Shown here: positions 33,615 through 45,487 of the stretch, piece after piece
Layout of the letters: each line of letters begins with the position of its first letter
Position numbering within the stretch: the first letter of the stretch is position 1
Source: Didymella arachidicola
Lineage: Eukaryota > Ascomycota > Dothideomycetes > Pleosporales > Didymellaceae
DNA length: 64,000 nt
Assembly: GCA_016630955.3 (NCBI GenBank)
Contig: CM049986.1
Coordinates: 1,860,001 to 1,924,000, forward strand
Direction: 5' to 3'
Made by a program: the position numbers and the translations under genes
The notes under the pieces: generated by a model
The model's input: only the letters and a program-made list of their open reading frames with translations
What the model was told of the DNA's origin: nothing
Database searches by the model: none

Positions 33615-36480
33615 CTAGAAGAGAAGTCGGAGCTCGTAGCCAGTCGAATGCACAGCTTCGACTACTGATATGTCGCCATCCACCTGGATGTCTGTGGGAC
33701 CGGCATCCCACTCTCGCTTCGTGGGCTGGGCGGGAGGCGTACCAATTTCGTGAAATTCAGCGGCCATGTCTTGCTGCTCAGGTATAGCGTTGATAGCATC
33801 GTCATCCATTAAGATGCGCAGCCCTTTTTGGTTGATCCGGAGGGTGCGTGTAACCTTGGTTGGCTCGATGTTGATCTTCATGGCGATACTGCTTACAAGC
33901 GCTTTGACTGAGCGCTCCATTACGTAGACAGCACGAAAATAGTTATCGTCTGGCTGTTTGCCAGCGACCCTTGGCTGAACGAAAAAGCAAGCGACTGGCT
34001 TGAGCATGGGCTCAGGTGGGGGCTGGTAAGTCTGGTCCACCCCCAGAGCCTCAATCCAGCCAGAAAGAGCGTGATCATCTGAGTATGGTCTCTGAACTTT
34101 GGTCGGTACGTCTGAGCCACCGTGCATGGCAACCATGCCTTTTAGATCGCCTGTGGCAGTTTGCGGGAGACTTCTCCATTCACCCGAGGTCATGCGCGCT
34201 GGTGGTCCGAAAGGGCCTGGGCGCTGGAACGAAGAGCTCCTACGGTTCTCGGAATGCAGAGACTGCGAACTGGGTGTTGGTGATACCATAGAGGAGTTGC
34301 CCGTGTGTGAACTGGGTCCTTCCCACATCTGGGAGTCAACATTCGTGTCGATTTTGGAAAGTTCTTGGGGGGTGGAAGAAAGCTGGACTGGGTGCACATC
34401 CGGATCGTCTTGCTCTTCGCCCTTCAGGTAAAGAACGCTAACGGGCCTTGTGGAGCTGAACATGTCCTGAAGGGATGCCAACTTAATGTGCAGGTCTTCT
34501 TCCGCGGCTGGGCGAGCTCCCTGGTTGTCGCTGGCAGAGGACATTGACCAGGTCCTTTTGTGCTTTTGCAGCTTGCCAGGCCTGGAGCTGCCGCTCTTGT
34601 CGTCGCCACTGCGTTTGCGCTTTCCAAAGTCCTTCATGCCAGACTCAACCTGCGCAATTTGTTGTTTCAACTTGTCGATGGTCTTCTTGACGTGCGCAAC
34701 GTCATTTGAAAGCTTGCGCTCGGCGCCGTGGTCTCGGAAAAGCTTCACTTTGCAGTAGCAAAGCTCACCAGCCGACTTGTCTGACGGTGATGCAGTGACT
34801 TCTGACAGCAGTTCGGTCTTGGCGCAAAGGCGGACTGGTATGCCTTTAACACCTTTAGAGTGGCTGAAGTCGGTAGAGAGGAAATTAAAGCGAACTGCCA
34901 AGGAACACTCGGGCGCAGCGTTGGGCGCGGGTGTCCACGTCACAGCGAAGCCATCGAAGGACGACGATTCGAGTTCAACTCTTGGACGTCCTTGGACTTC
35001 ACCGCCACCTACTTGGGTTGGATCCACATACTCGACTGCCTGGAGACGGCCACCACGCTGATGTGCCTCATTAGTGCCGCGGCCTTCTTTCCAAAGCTGC
35101 CAGCAGGCGGCAGGGCGTTGCCGCTGCTGCTCGTCCTCGAAGGAGATCCGAATGAAGGTTCGGTACTTGAGTGTTGCTGGTGGTGCCTGGCCAGGCGCTG
35201 TGTCAACCAGCGAGATCGAGTATGCTTGACCCTTGTTCAGGTAGGTCACAGGGACTTCGTCCGACTGCTTGACCATTGCAGTTGGCGCATTCAGAGTAAC
35301 GTGGTAACGGAAGTTCTGGTTTGGGTGAAGAGGTTGGGCCTGGACCTGGCCGACCGCGCCCACTAGATTATTCTCATATTGCTGGGGAGCAAAGCCAATG
35401 AGCGGAGACTGCATCTCGACCTCTGGGATGACATTCTCCAAGGGAGAATCCTCGTGCGCCTGAGGAAGCGGTGCATGGTCGAATGCAGATGGCTGGTGCG
35501 TGAACTGATGCGGTGCAAAGGACTGAGGGTGTTGCGGCTGAAGACCAAACGGGTTGGTATTCTGGAAGTGGTGGGTGCCCAAGGCATGAGGATTGAAGCC
35601 TTGGAGGTGAGGATTGGGCGCAGCCTGGCCAGCGTGGATGGCGCCCTCAGACGTGGGAAGAGAGAGGGGTGTGCCTAGGCCAAAGCTGAAGCCGGGTGTA
35701 TGCAGGTCGCCGGCCTGGCTGTGGTACAGCGTGTTGGTGCCGCCGGGCGTAGGTGTGTAGTAGCCAGGCGGCTGGTTTGCAAAAGATGTGAATGCAAAGC
35801 TATTAGGGTCTAGGAGCGAGGGCGTGAATCGCCATGGCTCGTTGTTTCCCCTTGGTGTAGGATCCTGGTCCTTGATGTCGTCGGCGTCGCCAGGTCTGTT
35901 AGATAATTTGTTAGTAACGTGGTTCGTGAGGGGCTGTTGAAAACATGGCACCGCGTGGACGCAAGACAAAGGACATGGCGCGCTACCACCGCCGGCGCAT
36001 TGTGGGCGTGCGGTACGCAGGGCTGCGACAGAGGAGGCCTACCTGTGGGGATGCGCTACATCGAGCGCATCAGTGAGTGAATGGCCGGGCGGGCCTGCAA
36101 TCGAGTGCGATCGCTGCGCAAGGTGAGGGAAGCTTGCTTTGAAGTTCTCCAGCAGCTCGTCGTTCGGCTTTGCTTGTGAGGATCTGACCGCTGGTTAGCT
36201 GCGAGCTTTCCCGGTTCCCGAACGCGACGCGCGAACATCACAGCACGCTGACCAGGACTAACATCAACAACAAAGAAGGGGGCATACCGGTTGCGAAACA
36301 TCGCTGAAAGCTCAAGGCAGACACTGCTGGTCGTTCGTGAGCATCGAGAGGTGAAGTTGAGTTGGAGGTTGGGGAGCCCTGATGTGGACCTTGGGTCGAT
36401 GAAACGGAGCAGCTCCCACAGCAGTCAAGGCTAGTGTCAACTGTGGCTCGAGTTGGCGCATGCAACGACAGGTCAGGCGT
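33615..36480 (-). CDS. CP2/Grainyhead-like transcription factor, 5' end unresolved
   Basis: Three exons are supported (36480-36288, 36172-36043, 35895-33615), 867 codons, with phase kept at both introns. No ATG occurs in the first of these before an upstream stop, but a branch-point-like ctaac and an aaaag acceptor precede 36480, so a further 5' exon carries the start. Conserved N-terminal blocks are SSTQGPHQGSPTSNSTSP, NDELLENFKASFPHLAQ and FTPSLLDPNSFAFTSFANQP. The CP2 DNA-binding domain covers about residues 230-400 of the visible part (FRYHVTLNAPTAMVKQSDEV, VTYLNKGQAYSISLVDT, YRTFIRISFEDEQQRQRPA, VRFNFLSTDFSHSKGVKGIP). A basic FGKRKRSGDD stretch is a likely nuclear signal. Fungal members act in cell-wall remodelling and conidial separation (known for Neurospora grhl). 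Confidence 0.88.
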
Positions 36481-38669
36481 CTTTTATCAGGTTAGCGACC
36501 GAGCTGCCTGAAGGAATCGCTGTGAGGGCCGCGCGTGGCATTTGAGAACGTCAGTGCAAGCGGCTGCGGTGGGGTGAGAGTCTAGAGTCTGGCTAGGCTG
36601 GCCTGCTGGCTATCCTTGCTCCTCCAGTGTGCAATTTGGCGCATCCTCTCCAGCGGCCTGCTCCCTGTGGCTCGCACTGCGCGGCCGTCTCGCGACTGAT
36701 CTCCCGGCAGCCGTCTTGCACAGCCACTGCCCTACGGCTCCCGCGAGCGTCCAGAAGTCCTGCGAAGCCCAAAGGGGAGCGATTGTCGCTGCACCTGTCG
36801 CCATCCCGCATTGCAACCGCAAATCTGCCCAAGGATCTCTGGTCCCAGCCCGTTGTTTCTCGAATCCACTCCAACTGCCACACCAGCGTTCGTGCGAGGC
36901 TTGTGTGGCTCGTCCAACACTGACACGTCCCGCTTGCCTGTCCGTAATTTACCCTCCTCGTTGAGTCCATCCCCACTCGCACTAGGCCTTTTTGGTCATT
37001 GAAAACCACCACAGCGCCTACGGTATGAGCTGGCGCTGTTATGCGCGATGACATCTGCCGATCCGATGCTGGAAATTTGCGTCCCGAAAGGGCCTGCTGC
37101 TCTTGGCATCTGCAGTCTCCACGCGGCAGAGCTCTCTACCGCCGCCCCATAGAGCTGCACCCTAGCTCTCCGACCTTGTTTCCATTTCCTCGGGGCTTTT
37201 CCCCCTGCGTATGAGCATCGGAGGTCGACCTAACACGCCCCAGCCTGAGTCTGCTTGCAATGTGAGCATCTCGGACCAATCCTACAAGCAGCCGTTGTGC
37301 CGTATAGCCTTGAGCTTTGCGACTCGCCTGTTACCCGCTTAGTCTGCGTTATATGTCATTTCTGGTACCTGTCAAGCCGAGATTAAGGAGTTGTTAGCGG
37401 GCGCTTTCCCGAAATGAGTAACCACTGGTTTGCATTGAGCCTTCGACACCGATCGAAGATCCTCGTCATTGTCACCAAGTTCGTGCGTCGGTGATGAAAG
37501 ATCAGAAACCGACTGTGACACCACTACTGGTCTGTACCAACTTCAGTTACACCGGCCGTCTGCCTGGAATGTAGCATGTTTTGCGGGGTTCAGTGCGTGC
37601 CCAATCGCAAGGCTGATGCAATAGACATCCGGCGACCACGGCTTGCAGAACTGGGCTATGTACAAGTGTGGCGACAGAACAGAGACCAAGGCGAGATCGA
37701 GCAACGTCGAGTGGCACCCGACAACCGTTGCACATCATTGTGCGAGTTCAACCGCTCAGGACGGTTATGATTGACAGCGCATTCAGGGTCTGTGCAATAA
37801 CGGCCCAGCACAGCCACAATGTGGCGAGTGGGTGGCGCAGAACCGAACAATGAGTACATCTACTCGTGCATGATTTGCTGCCCCATAAAAGGGGACGCGT
37901 ACTCCTGCAGTAGGTTCTGCTGGATGTAAACGAGTGGAATTTGCCGTTGTAACCTGGACTGTGTGTATGAGTTCATCGAGTTGCAAGGGTACTGTGTTCA
38001 CTGAGTCGCAGTAGCGTAGCTCGTGGTGATTCTGCAGCACGCATTAGCCTGAACAAGACATTGATATGATGCCCCGTGTCACTCTTCTCAGAGCATTCGT
38101 CTCATGAATGCCGCCCAGGTATCATAGATGTTCATAAGTGGTGGTGGCGTGGTAATCACTGCTGGCGGAGTCGCCATTACGCCTTAGACCGTTTGTTGAA
38201 ACTGCATGTAAAGGGCGAATGGATTTTTGTTAGGGCGCGGACTTGACTGCAACTTGGGCCAAAACAATTAAATGTGAGTGTGAGCGTCTGTCGCTTCCGA
38301 CAGCCAGGTCCTGGCCAATTATGAATTACCCTGGCAATAGCCGCAGGGTATAATGATATGATTTTGTGTAGACTGTGCACAGATCAGAGTAGGCGGACTG
38401 TGGGGAAGTAGTCCAAGAAAGATGATGGCATACCAGTCCCAATTTTACCAATCAATTCAGAGAACACATGCTGGCGATCTATGCAGTACATGCCGACTAG
38501 CGACTCTCGACCTCCACAGTGATCAGGCGCAGGGCGTGATCCTGACCTCGAATGAAGTCCAACCAAAGGAAAAGGATGTTAGGATCGCAAATGTCTCTAT
38601 GCGATCCAATGGCAGGATGCATAGCAATACATCTCACGCCCAATCAGGAAGGTTCGCCTGGATTCGGCG
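36481..38669. other. Long intergenic or leader region upstream of CP2 gene
   Basis: About 2.2 kb. The part next to CP2 (36550-37060) is GC-rich and open in several frames, including a 153-codon minus-strand ATG frame (37054-36593). Small in-frame donors occur inside it (after the codons ending at about 37022 and 36957), so it might supply the missing first CP2 exon. The rest (37100-38669) shows nothing recognisable and includes the 3' flank of the 759-aa gene. Confidence 0.4.
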
Positions 38670-41043
38670 TTACTCAACACTCTTCTTACCAGCATTGCTG
38701 TGGGGTCCAGGATTGGTGTTTTCGGTCCTTTGCGGCCCTGCGGTGCGTCTCTTACGAAAGGATGATGTAGCTGTGGATAGTCGCGTGTCATGCCTGGAGG
38801 AATCGCTGCTCCGAGCTTCAGCAGCCCGTGCAGCAGCCAGCGCGACGTTATTTTGTCGGTTTGTGAGACCGTTGAGTCGCTCCTTCGAAGACAGTGGAGA
38901 TTCAGCAGCGGGCACATTCTGACTCGAGGTACTCCTGCTTTTCGACATCATCGATGCACTAGCACTCCCTCCTTCTCGAAATGCTGTCTGGATACTGGTG
39001 CGAGAATTGTGACGGTCATCTTGAATATTCTTGACAAACACAGACTGTAAGCTTGACGTGGAGTTTTCCCGACGAACACGACCCATCGTCTGCACTGGAC
39101 TTGGAATCATCGTGGGTTTGGGTATTTCGCCACTTCTCGAGGCGAAAAGATCCATTGTATTGTCGTTGTCAGTCTCCAAGCCATCATCGAAGAGACGGAA
39201 AGCCGATGAGGCTGAGAAACCGGAGTCAGTTGAGTCAGCCTGCGACAATGCATCGTACCGACCAAGGCTGTTATATAGCTCTCGCATATGATCGTCCCCG
39301 GACTCGAAAGAAAAATGGCGACGACGCGCATGGTCATGCTCCGGGTGTGGCAGAGACCGAGGTGTTCGTGAGTGTGGCCTAGGTGTCACGTCGTCAGCTG
39401 GATAGCCGCTTCTACCTGTAATTATGAGTTCGTCCACTTGATCATGATGAGTCAGAGGGCCAATTGTATCCTGGTCTGAGTCTACACAAGCGAGCAGAGT
39501 CATCAGTCCATGAACAAAATGGGATACGTTGAGGCCTTTGCGGCGAGCGACAAGGATACCGAGTTCTTTTAGAGCAGCCAATGCTTCAGAATCAAGCTGA
39601 TCACTTGCTAGATGTCCAACCTGCGAAGGATCCTGGACCTCAAGATCAGGTGTGCTCGCCAACTGAAGCTTGATCTCGTCTGAAGTAGCAATTGAAGTGT
39701 TCGTATGGCGCAGGTTCGTGAGATCATGTTCGCTCTTGACCTTTCGTGGAAGTACTGGCTCTTCAGTAAGACTATGATGCACTGTCGAGGTATCCGGCAT
39801 CTCGACACAGGTGATTTGTCGAGACAAAGCAGTCATTCTCTCCGATGGTGATGAAGGTCGATGCAACAGGACTGGAATGCTGTCAGTTCTGTTCCAAAGC
39901 TAGTGTCGCATACAAACCTTGTTGACTCTTTGACTTGATCCCATCATCCCGTTCAACCGAGGACATGTACTTGTCTTGAGAAGAGACGCGATCAGTCGAT
40001 ATCGTTTTTTGATGGGGGCGTTTACGGTCCACCACCGTTCCACGGCGTGCTTCCATGAGTCTGTGCCCGGTCAGTCATAGGCAATGTTATCCACAAGCAG
40101 TCAATTACATATCCATGCCATTCGTACTACCTGCGATCAGTAGTTCGAGACGACGAATCTCAGCCTCATAGAGAATTTCAGACTGATGCCATTGTGCGGT
40201 CACCTTGCGCGAATGGACGAGAGCCCTTTGTTCGCGCACCTCGAGATGTTCCTTGTGCTCTCGAAGCTTGCGGTAGTCTTCGAATACTCGAAAAAGGCCG
40301 CTATTGTACTCGAGAGGGACTGGCACCATGTAGTTCCTGCACATGTGCGAATGAATTGACTCCATGGTGACTATGGGATCAACATACAACCAGGCATGTG
40401 CTTGTGTTAGTGGGTCATCAAGGGTCCAAGGTTCCGAGAAGGTCGAATCAATGGGATCTTTGTGATTAGTGAAGATTGATGTGTAACGAGTAGCTTTAGG
40501 TCTCGGGTCTCGGCGAGGATTGGAAGCTCCCGATCTCTCACTTTGAGGATCTTCTGCATCGTCTAAGGTAGGTGTAGCTAGAGCTGTGGTCAAGGGAACT
40601 GACGGACGATCGACTGCGATCGTCTTTCGCCAGCCATGGCTGCGCTTGTCGATTGTATCGACGGTACTCAGCCCATCTATTGGCGGCGTTGCTGTAGTAG
40701 CATCGAGATCAGTCTTAGTTGATGGTAACTCCTTTGGTCTGCCTGCAATCTTCTTTCGCCAGCCTTTGTTGTCAACCATTGCCCTGCGCGTCGTCTCCCT
40801 TGAGACAGTGCTGGGCTTGACCTTTGTGCTTGCCTTCTCCTTGAGTCTTGGTCTAGCTTCCGCCTGTTTTGGTTGTCGTGGACTATGCAAGTCAGTGGTA
40901 GGGGAGTAAAGGTGGCCAATGTCCATTGTGCAGAGTGACGTGGTATTGTGGTTGCCAGATGCGAAAAGGTACACTTTCCTTCGCAAACGAGGCAGCATGA
41001 GGTCGCCAAACAAGCCGTTTGCACCTTCCGCTTTCACTTTCAT
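38670..41043 (-). CDS. Uncharacterised 759-aa protein
   Basis: I do not recognise this protein. Three exons (41043-40109, 40060-39918, 39871-38670) join in frame to 759 aa. The N-terminal 200 residues are basic and disordered, with two similar KGWRKKIAG and HGWRKTIAVD motifs. A more ordered block follows (AHAWLYVDPIVTMESIHSHM, CRNYMVPVPLEYNSGLFRVF) and then a charged helix (EDYRKLREHKEHLEVREQ) likely to be a coiled coil. Near residues 450-500 a second ordered patch reads EALAALKELGILVARRKGLN, VSHFVHGLMTLLACVDSD. The C-terminal third is Ser/Arg-rich and disordered. The first exon may be preceded by another: an ATG frame of 45 codons at 41753-41619 ends at a good GTACGT donor, phase 0, but no matching acceptor was established. 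Confidence 0.6.
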
Positions 41044-42374
41044 GGTACCTGATCACCAAGGACGTGGTTAGCAGGTGAACTTGACCACGCGAAAATCGGT
41101 TCTGATCGTCATGCTTGTAGGTTTCTGTAGCAAAAGGTTGCTTTCGGGCGATTTCTGCCGTGTCGAGGAGCGCAGTACTCCTGATTAACGAGTATATAGG
41201 CTTGAACCCTTGCAAGTTCTTGCAGAATGTGTTTTCTTGACATAGAAGCAGGTCTTACTGACATTGAGCGCGAGCAGCTGGTTTTGAGGACAAACATTGT
41301 GCACTTGATGTCACTTCGTGATCTTCGGTACGAGATGGGTTTGTAGAGACGTGACGAACGGCTGTAGACCAGAGCTCATGGTCATTGCTTCAGAGCACCG
41401 TCGTGACATCTCATGGCTACAGTGTAGCACTATAGTAATCTGAGAACCGGTACAGTCGACTTGACGTTGTCAAAAAGCTCTGCAACTGCAACGGGTGTGT
41501 TGAGCCAGCTGGGGCGCTAGGCCCAGAGTCCTCAGACGTTCCGGACTACACTTGATATGGAATCTTCTTCTTGACAACAACACAACACCCTACCGGCGTC
41601 CAACAAGCAGCTACGTACTTTCTGAATACTTTGGACACGGCTCCAAAGGTCTATATCAATGTTGCCAATGTCACGTGTGCTGAGGTCGACTGTGCCCTTG
41701 TTTGAGCTCGGTTTCAGGACAGCTGCTCGACCGCGAACCTCGGAACTCCACATCAAGACCGCAGCCACGATGCAACCTGTAGGACTAGAAAGACCACAAT
41801 CTGCGAGACGATTTTTTCAGAGGGATAGGTGTCTCTGCTGACGAGTGCGCAGCTCGTGACCGGCTTCACTCAGGTGTATTAGTAGTCAATCAACTTTCAT
41901 TCAACTTCCAAGACCAACAACATTGAGCAGCCGCGCGTCTTGATCCTTCTACAGCACATCTGTAACACAGCACACTGTTCTGACACGACTCCACACAGCA
42001 GGTCTCGGCCTCTTACCCCAGTGTGCACCAATCTATATTTCGCCTGGCAGAAGGATTAACGTGCCTAGCGCCAGATCGATGCCTGCGTTCCTCATGCGGT
42101 AGAGAGATCCTCAGGATTGATGTGCATCCGGTTTCAGGCCAACATCGACTTCGGTGCTGAGCAAAGACAAGATGGCCTTGGGCTCTTGTGCGCCATGCCG
42201 TGTGGGCGAGGTATAAGAGTCTGGCTCCTTGGACAGGCGGTTCAGCACACCAACACCTTCTCTGTTTATACTATTTAATAGCAAAGTTTCGCACTGCAAC
42301 GCTCCTTCAAGCTCGACCACTTCAAGACTTTCTTTCTCAGATTCAACAAATACACTATAATCAACAACATCAAG
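41044..42374. other. Intergenic region between 759-aa gene and secreted peptide gene
   Basis: About 1.33 kb between divergent genes. Contains a possible extra 5' exon of the left gene (41753-41619, minus) and, on the right, the promoter of the small secreted peptide. Nothing else recognised. Confidence 0.4.
42211..42374 (+). promoter_or_regulatory. Probable promoter and leader of the small secreted peptide
   Basis: A TATA-like gtataagag lies at 42211-42219, 156 bp before the ATG. A CT-rich stretch (42298-42340) and an A-rich run leading into caagATG follow, the usual layout of a well expressed fungal gene. Confidence 0.4.
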
Positions 42375-42585
42375 ATGAAGCTCACCGCTGTCTTCGCCGC
42401 TGTCCTTTCCATGGCCACTTTTGCCGTTGCAGCACCCGTCGCCGCTCCAGCCAAGGGTACGTCACCTCTGATCGAAACCACCTTCCGAGTCTACAGCTAA
42501 TAGAATGACAGAGGTCGTACGCGCAGACCACGGTGCCTGCGTCAAGAGCGAGGGTGGAGGTGTGATGGAGGCAGTCAACTGCTAG
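42375..42585 (+). CDS. Small secreted peptide, 51 aa, two cysteines
   Basis: Two exons (42375-42456, 42512-42585) joined across a 55-nt GT-AG intron with a gctaata branch point give 51 aa. The first 20 residues (MKLTAVFAAVLSMATFAVAA) are a textbook signal peptide with an AxA-type cleavage site. A Pro/Ala spacer (PVAAPAKE) may be a short propeptide. The mature part is only about 25-30 residues: VVRADHGACVKSEGGGVMEA ending VNC-stop, with two cysteines 17 residues apart, one at the very C-terminus, so one disulfide is possible. No family was recognised. Candidates are a secreted signal, an antimicrobial peptide or an effector-like protein; none is supported by sequence alone. The strong promoter-like upstream region and the intact splice sites argue that it is real. 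Confidence 0.65.
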
Positions 42586-43465
42586 ACGCGTAGCAGCAAG
42601 GAAAGATATCCAAAAGTAAAGACGATATACCCAGGCGACGTCTGCGACGCGACACAATGAAATACACTCTAGGCGACAAGATCGTTCAGATACATTCTCA
42701 TCACTCAGATCTCCAATGTGCCCCTCCGTTTGTCTTCTCAACCCTTATCATCGCCTCCGGCTTTTCCAGTCTCAGAGTCGTGCATCTAGCACGCACTGTG
42801 AGCTGAACTTCTGGAAGAGGCGCTTCAGAATATGATGTGCTGTCCTGTCCTTAGAGGAGCAGTCCTGCACCGCCGCCTGCATGAGCCCTAACAAACACGC
42901 AAAATCACGTACCGTTCATCCTCCCCGTTACCGTCCTCCAGCCACAAAATTCCTGCTCTCTGCTCCCCGTCAACCTCCCCCAGCGCAGGCCACCCACACC
43001 ACCAACTTGCCCTACGGACCTCGACGACCGCCTTCAGCATCAGAATATTCCTCGAAATTCAACGCTGCCACACATATCCCTGCACCCTAACCTTCTTCTT
43101 AATCCTCGACATGCACTTCCGCCGGCAAGAAGGATGGAGAGCGAAAACTGGGGAGCTATCGTCCGTTATCAGCGCTGTGCTCAATGTGCGTTAGAACGTG
43201 TTTTCAGTCGCAGTGAACTCGTTGTAGACTGGCAGAAGGCAGAGAGGCAAGAGGTCTGGACATCCGAGGCAAAGCAAGATTGTAGCAACTTTTAGGCAGA
43301 ACAATGGGATTTCCAAGGCGTCCTGCAGAAGTGAATATTAGAGAGGAAGGAATATGACGCAAAATCTAGCCTTGAGAGAATTGGTGGTATTCAACGTTTA
43401 TCTATGCTCCGTGTAAGTGCGAATAGACTCTATGTTGGCGATTTGGTTTTTGCTGTTTCCCCATT
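42586..43465. other. Intergenic region between secreted peptide and Sec14-like gene
   Basis: About 880 bp between convergent genes. A Pro/Arg-rich 69-codon ATG frame (42881-43090, plus) is in a C-rich stretch and is probably chance. No other feature. Confidence 0.4.
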
Positions 43466-44666
43466 CTAAGCATGCGCGGGAGCAGGCGTAGTTCCGTCAG
43501 CGCCAGCGACAGGTGCGCCGGTGGTAGGAACGTCAGCACCTGTAGTGGGGGGAGGCAGCGCAGTGTTGTCAATGGCATCATCGCTCTTCTTCGCCCACTT
43601 GGGCTCAGTAACCCACTGAGGATCCTGCCAAGGGCCGGCATCGCTCAGTGCGCAACCACCAGGGCAATCGCATGTGCCACCGAAAGCCTTGGGGAGGTTC
43701 TCAGCTGGAACTTGTGCCAGCAACTCAGTCTTGTATCCGGAGCCCAGGACGTGGATCTTGGCGCTCGTGACAGGGTCGAGGAACTTCTTGACGACGCTGA
43801 AGACGCCAGAGAAGCCCCAGGGCGCGTTGATGATATACATCTTTCCGAGGCGCTCAGGGTAGTAGTTCTGCGAGATGGCGGAAACAGCCCCCAGGTAACC
43901 GTAGACGGAGGTGGCCTTGGCGATACCGACGCCCTTCAAGTCAAGAATGGAGCACGAAGTCTCGAGGAGGTGACCAGTCTTGCGCGAGCAGGCGGGCAGA
44001 CGGGGATCAGCCATCTTTTCGTATTCGCAGACGAGGTTCTGCACCATGCGCTCCTGGCTGGTGATTTTGCCGAGAGCAGTGAGGTCGACGTTGCCAAGCT
44101 GCTCGATGTAGACCGGGCGGCCATCCTGTAGACTTCTTAGCATCGTTCTTTAGACTGTCTGGGCTACGATAGCGTACCTTGTCAGTCTTGTGATAGTACT
44201 GAGGGTAGTACTTGAAGACCTCTGGCTTCTCCTTGTAGTCGAAGGTGCGGACGAGCTCCTCAACGCCTACGCCAGCATATGTTGCCCTCCACTTTTCGCT
44301 GTCGATGAACCTGCCCATGTCAGTACCCTCAGTCATCGATGCGATTTATATCTGTTTACATCTGCTTCGAGAGCTCGACATTGAACTTGCGTGCACGGAG
44401 AAATCGCAGCTGCAAATAAATCAGCCAACGCCCAGCGCTTCAACACCCCCACACTCGTACTGATTTGTGCATACCAGTGTCAATGTGTCAAGGTTCTTGG
44501 TATAGCCTGCCGCCTCGAGCATGCTCCGCAGCTGGTGGACCTGCGCATCTTGCTCAGGCGTTGTGTGGCCGGGATGCCCGTTCTGCGCAACTGGGGCAAC
44601 GGTGGGGTAGTCGTAGTGGTCGTACTTTGGGTCGAGCTTGAGCTCGTGGGCAGGTGCGGCAGCCAT
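43466..44666 (-). CDS. SEC14: Sec14-like phosphatidylinositol transfer protein
   Basis: Four exons (44666-44475, 44409-44360, 44310-44178, 44125-43466) give 344 aa. An N-terminal extension precedes the CRAL-TRIO N domain (DAQVHQLRSMLEAAGYTKNL, then LRFLRARKFNVELSKQMF, about residues 40-90). The lipid-binding CRAL-TRIO domain covers about 110-280: DGRPVYIEQLGNVDL, SCSILDLKGVGIAKA, YPERLGKMYIINAPWGFSGV, FLDPVTSAKIHVLGSGYKTE and LPKAFGGTCDCPGGC. Yeast Sec14 (304 aa) exchanges phosphatidylinositol and phosphatidylcholine at the Golgi and links lipid metabolism to secretion. The Pro/Thr/Ala-rich C-terminal tail (about 40 aa) is extra. The 50-nt second exon is confirmed by its RFLRARKF motif. Orthology to Sec14 itself rather than a Sfh paralogue is likely but not proven. 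Confidence 0.94.
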
Positions 44667-45487
44667 TGTGAGGGTGACTGCAGTGTAGATATTTCAAAGA
44701 GGGCTATGGAAAAAGTCCAAGCAAGAGGAGTCGCAGAGTACGTGTCGAGTCGGTGTGGAGTTGGAGCGCGCGGACTAGTCCTTATGACGGAAGTAGCCCT
44801 ACACGTGCTAGCGTCATTGGACCCTCGACACAGGCTCAAGATCATCCAGACGCACACTTGGCGTTGGATATGATCCAGACAGCGATGACGGATAGTTGAC
44901 CGATGTCCGAGGCGTGAGCTCGCATATCGCAGGACGTCATCTGAACAGCGGAGCCTTTGTCGACCCAACCTAGCGGAGGGAGACTGGCCTTTTAGAAGCT
45001 ATATAGATGATACATGGCAAGAAGAAAAGCACTGTAGAAGATACCAAAAACAACGGCTGCCACTCAGTGCAGTTCCTGCTCGCCCACTCGCCACAGACCG
45101 TCCACGCTATACAGTAAAGAGCGAATCGACACCAGTATGCTGCCAAAGAATGAATACCAGCTTGATTTGACAAGGCAGAACAACAGACATGATGTGAGAT
45201 TCGTGTACTAACCCGCCCTGCACCTCATCCTCCCAATGCAGATGAAAGGAGCGCACTCCTGTCTACCAAGTCGAACCCTTACACCGCCAACCAACTGCAC
45301 TGGACTCAAATAAACAACCCTGAACTTCCATCACAGACCCATGAAGATTTGACAGCGAGAAGAGCAACCCGAACACCGAGCAAACGGACGCCTTGAAAAC
45401 AACACACGACTCCGCATGCGCGCCCACGGAGAATTACAATCGAGGCGCACCAGCGGCATGCGGGGTTGGGACCATCGTGAGCCTAGC
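44667..45487. other. Intergenic region between Sec14-like start and CCR4 end
   Basis: About 820 bp: Sec14 promoter on the left, CCR4 3' region on the right. A minus-strand open frame without ATG (45173-44970) encodes two hydrophobic stretches but has no start or homologue I know. Confidence 0.4.

Noticed and set aside
36062..36301. MFRNR-type start for the CP2 protein at about 36301
   Set aside because: Its donor phase leads into a frame that stops early, while the other phase gives the conserved NDELLENF block.
36593..37054. 153-codon minus-strand frame with an ATG
   Set aside because: GC-rich stretch open in several frames at once; no homology recognised. It may hold a CP2 first exon but is not supported as a gene by itself.
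40105..40110. Reading the 759-aa gene as two genes, ending at the TAA after GMDM
   Set aside because: A GTAATT donor at 40108 and matching acceptors join all three exons in frame with sensible branch points.
41195..41222. ggttcaagcc on the minus strand, resembling a tRNA B box
   Set aside because: The flanking bases do not form a T-stem or an acceptor stem, and no A box lies at the right distance.
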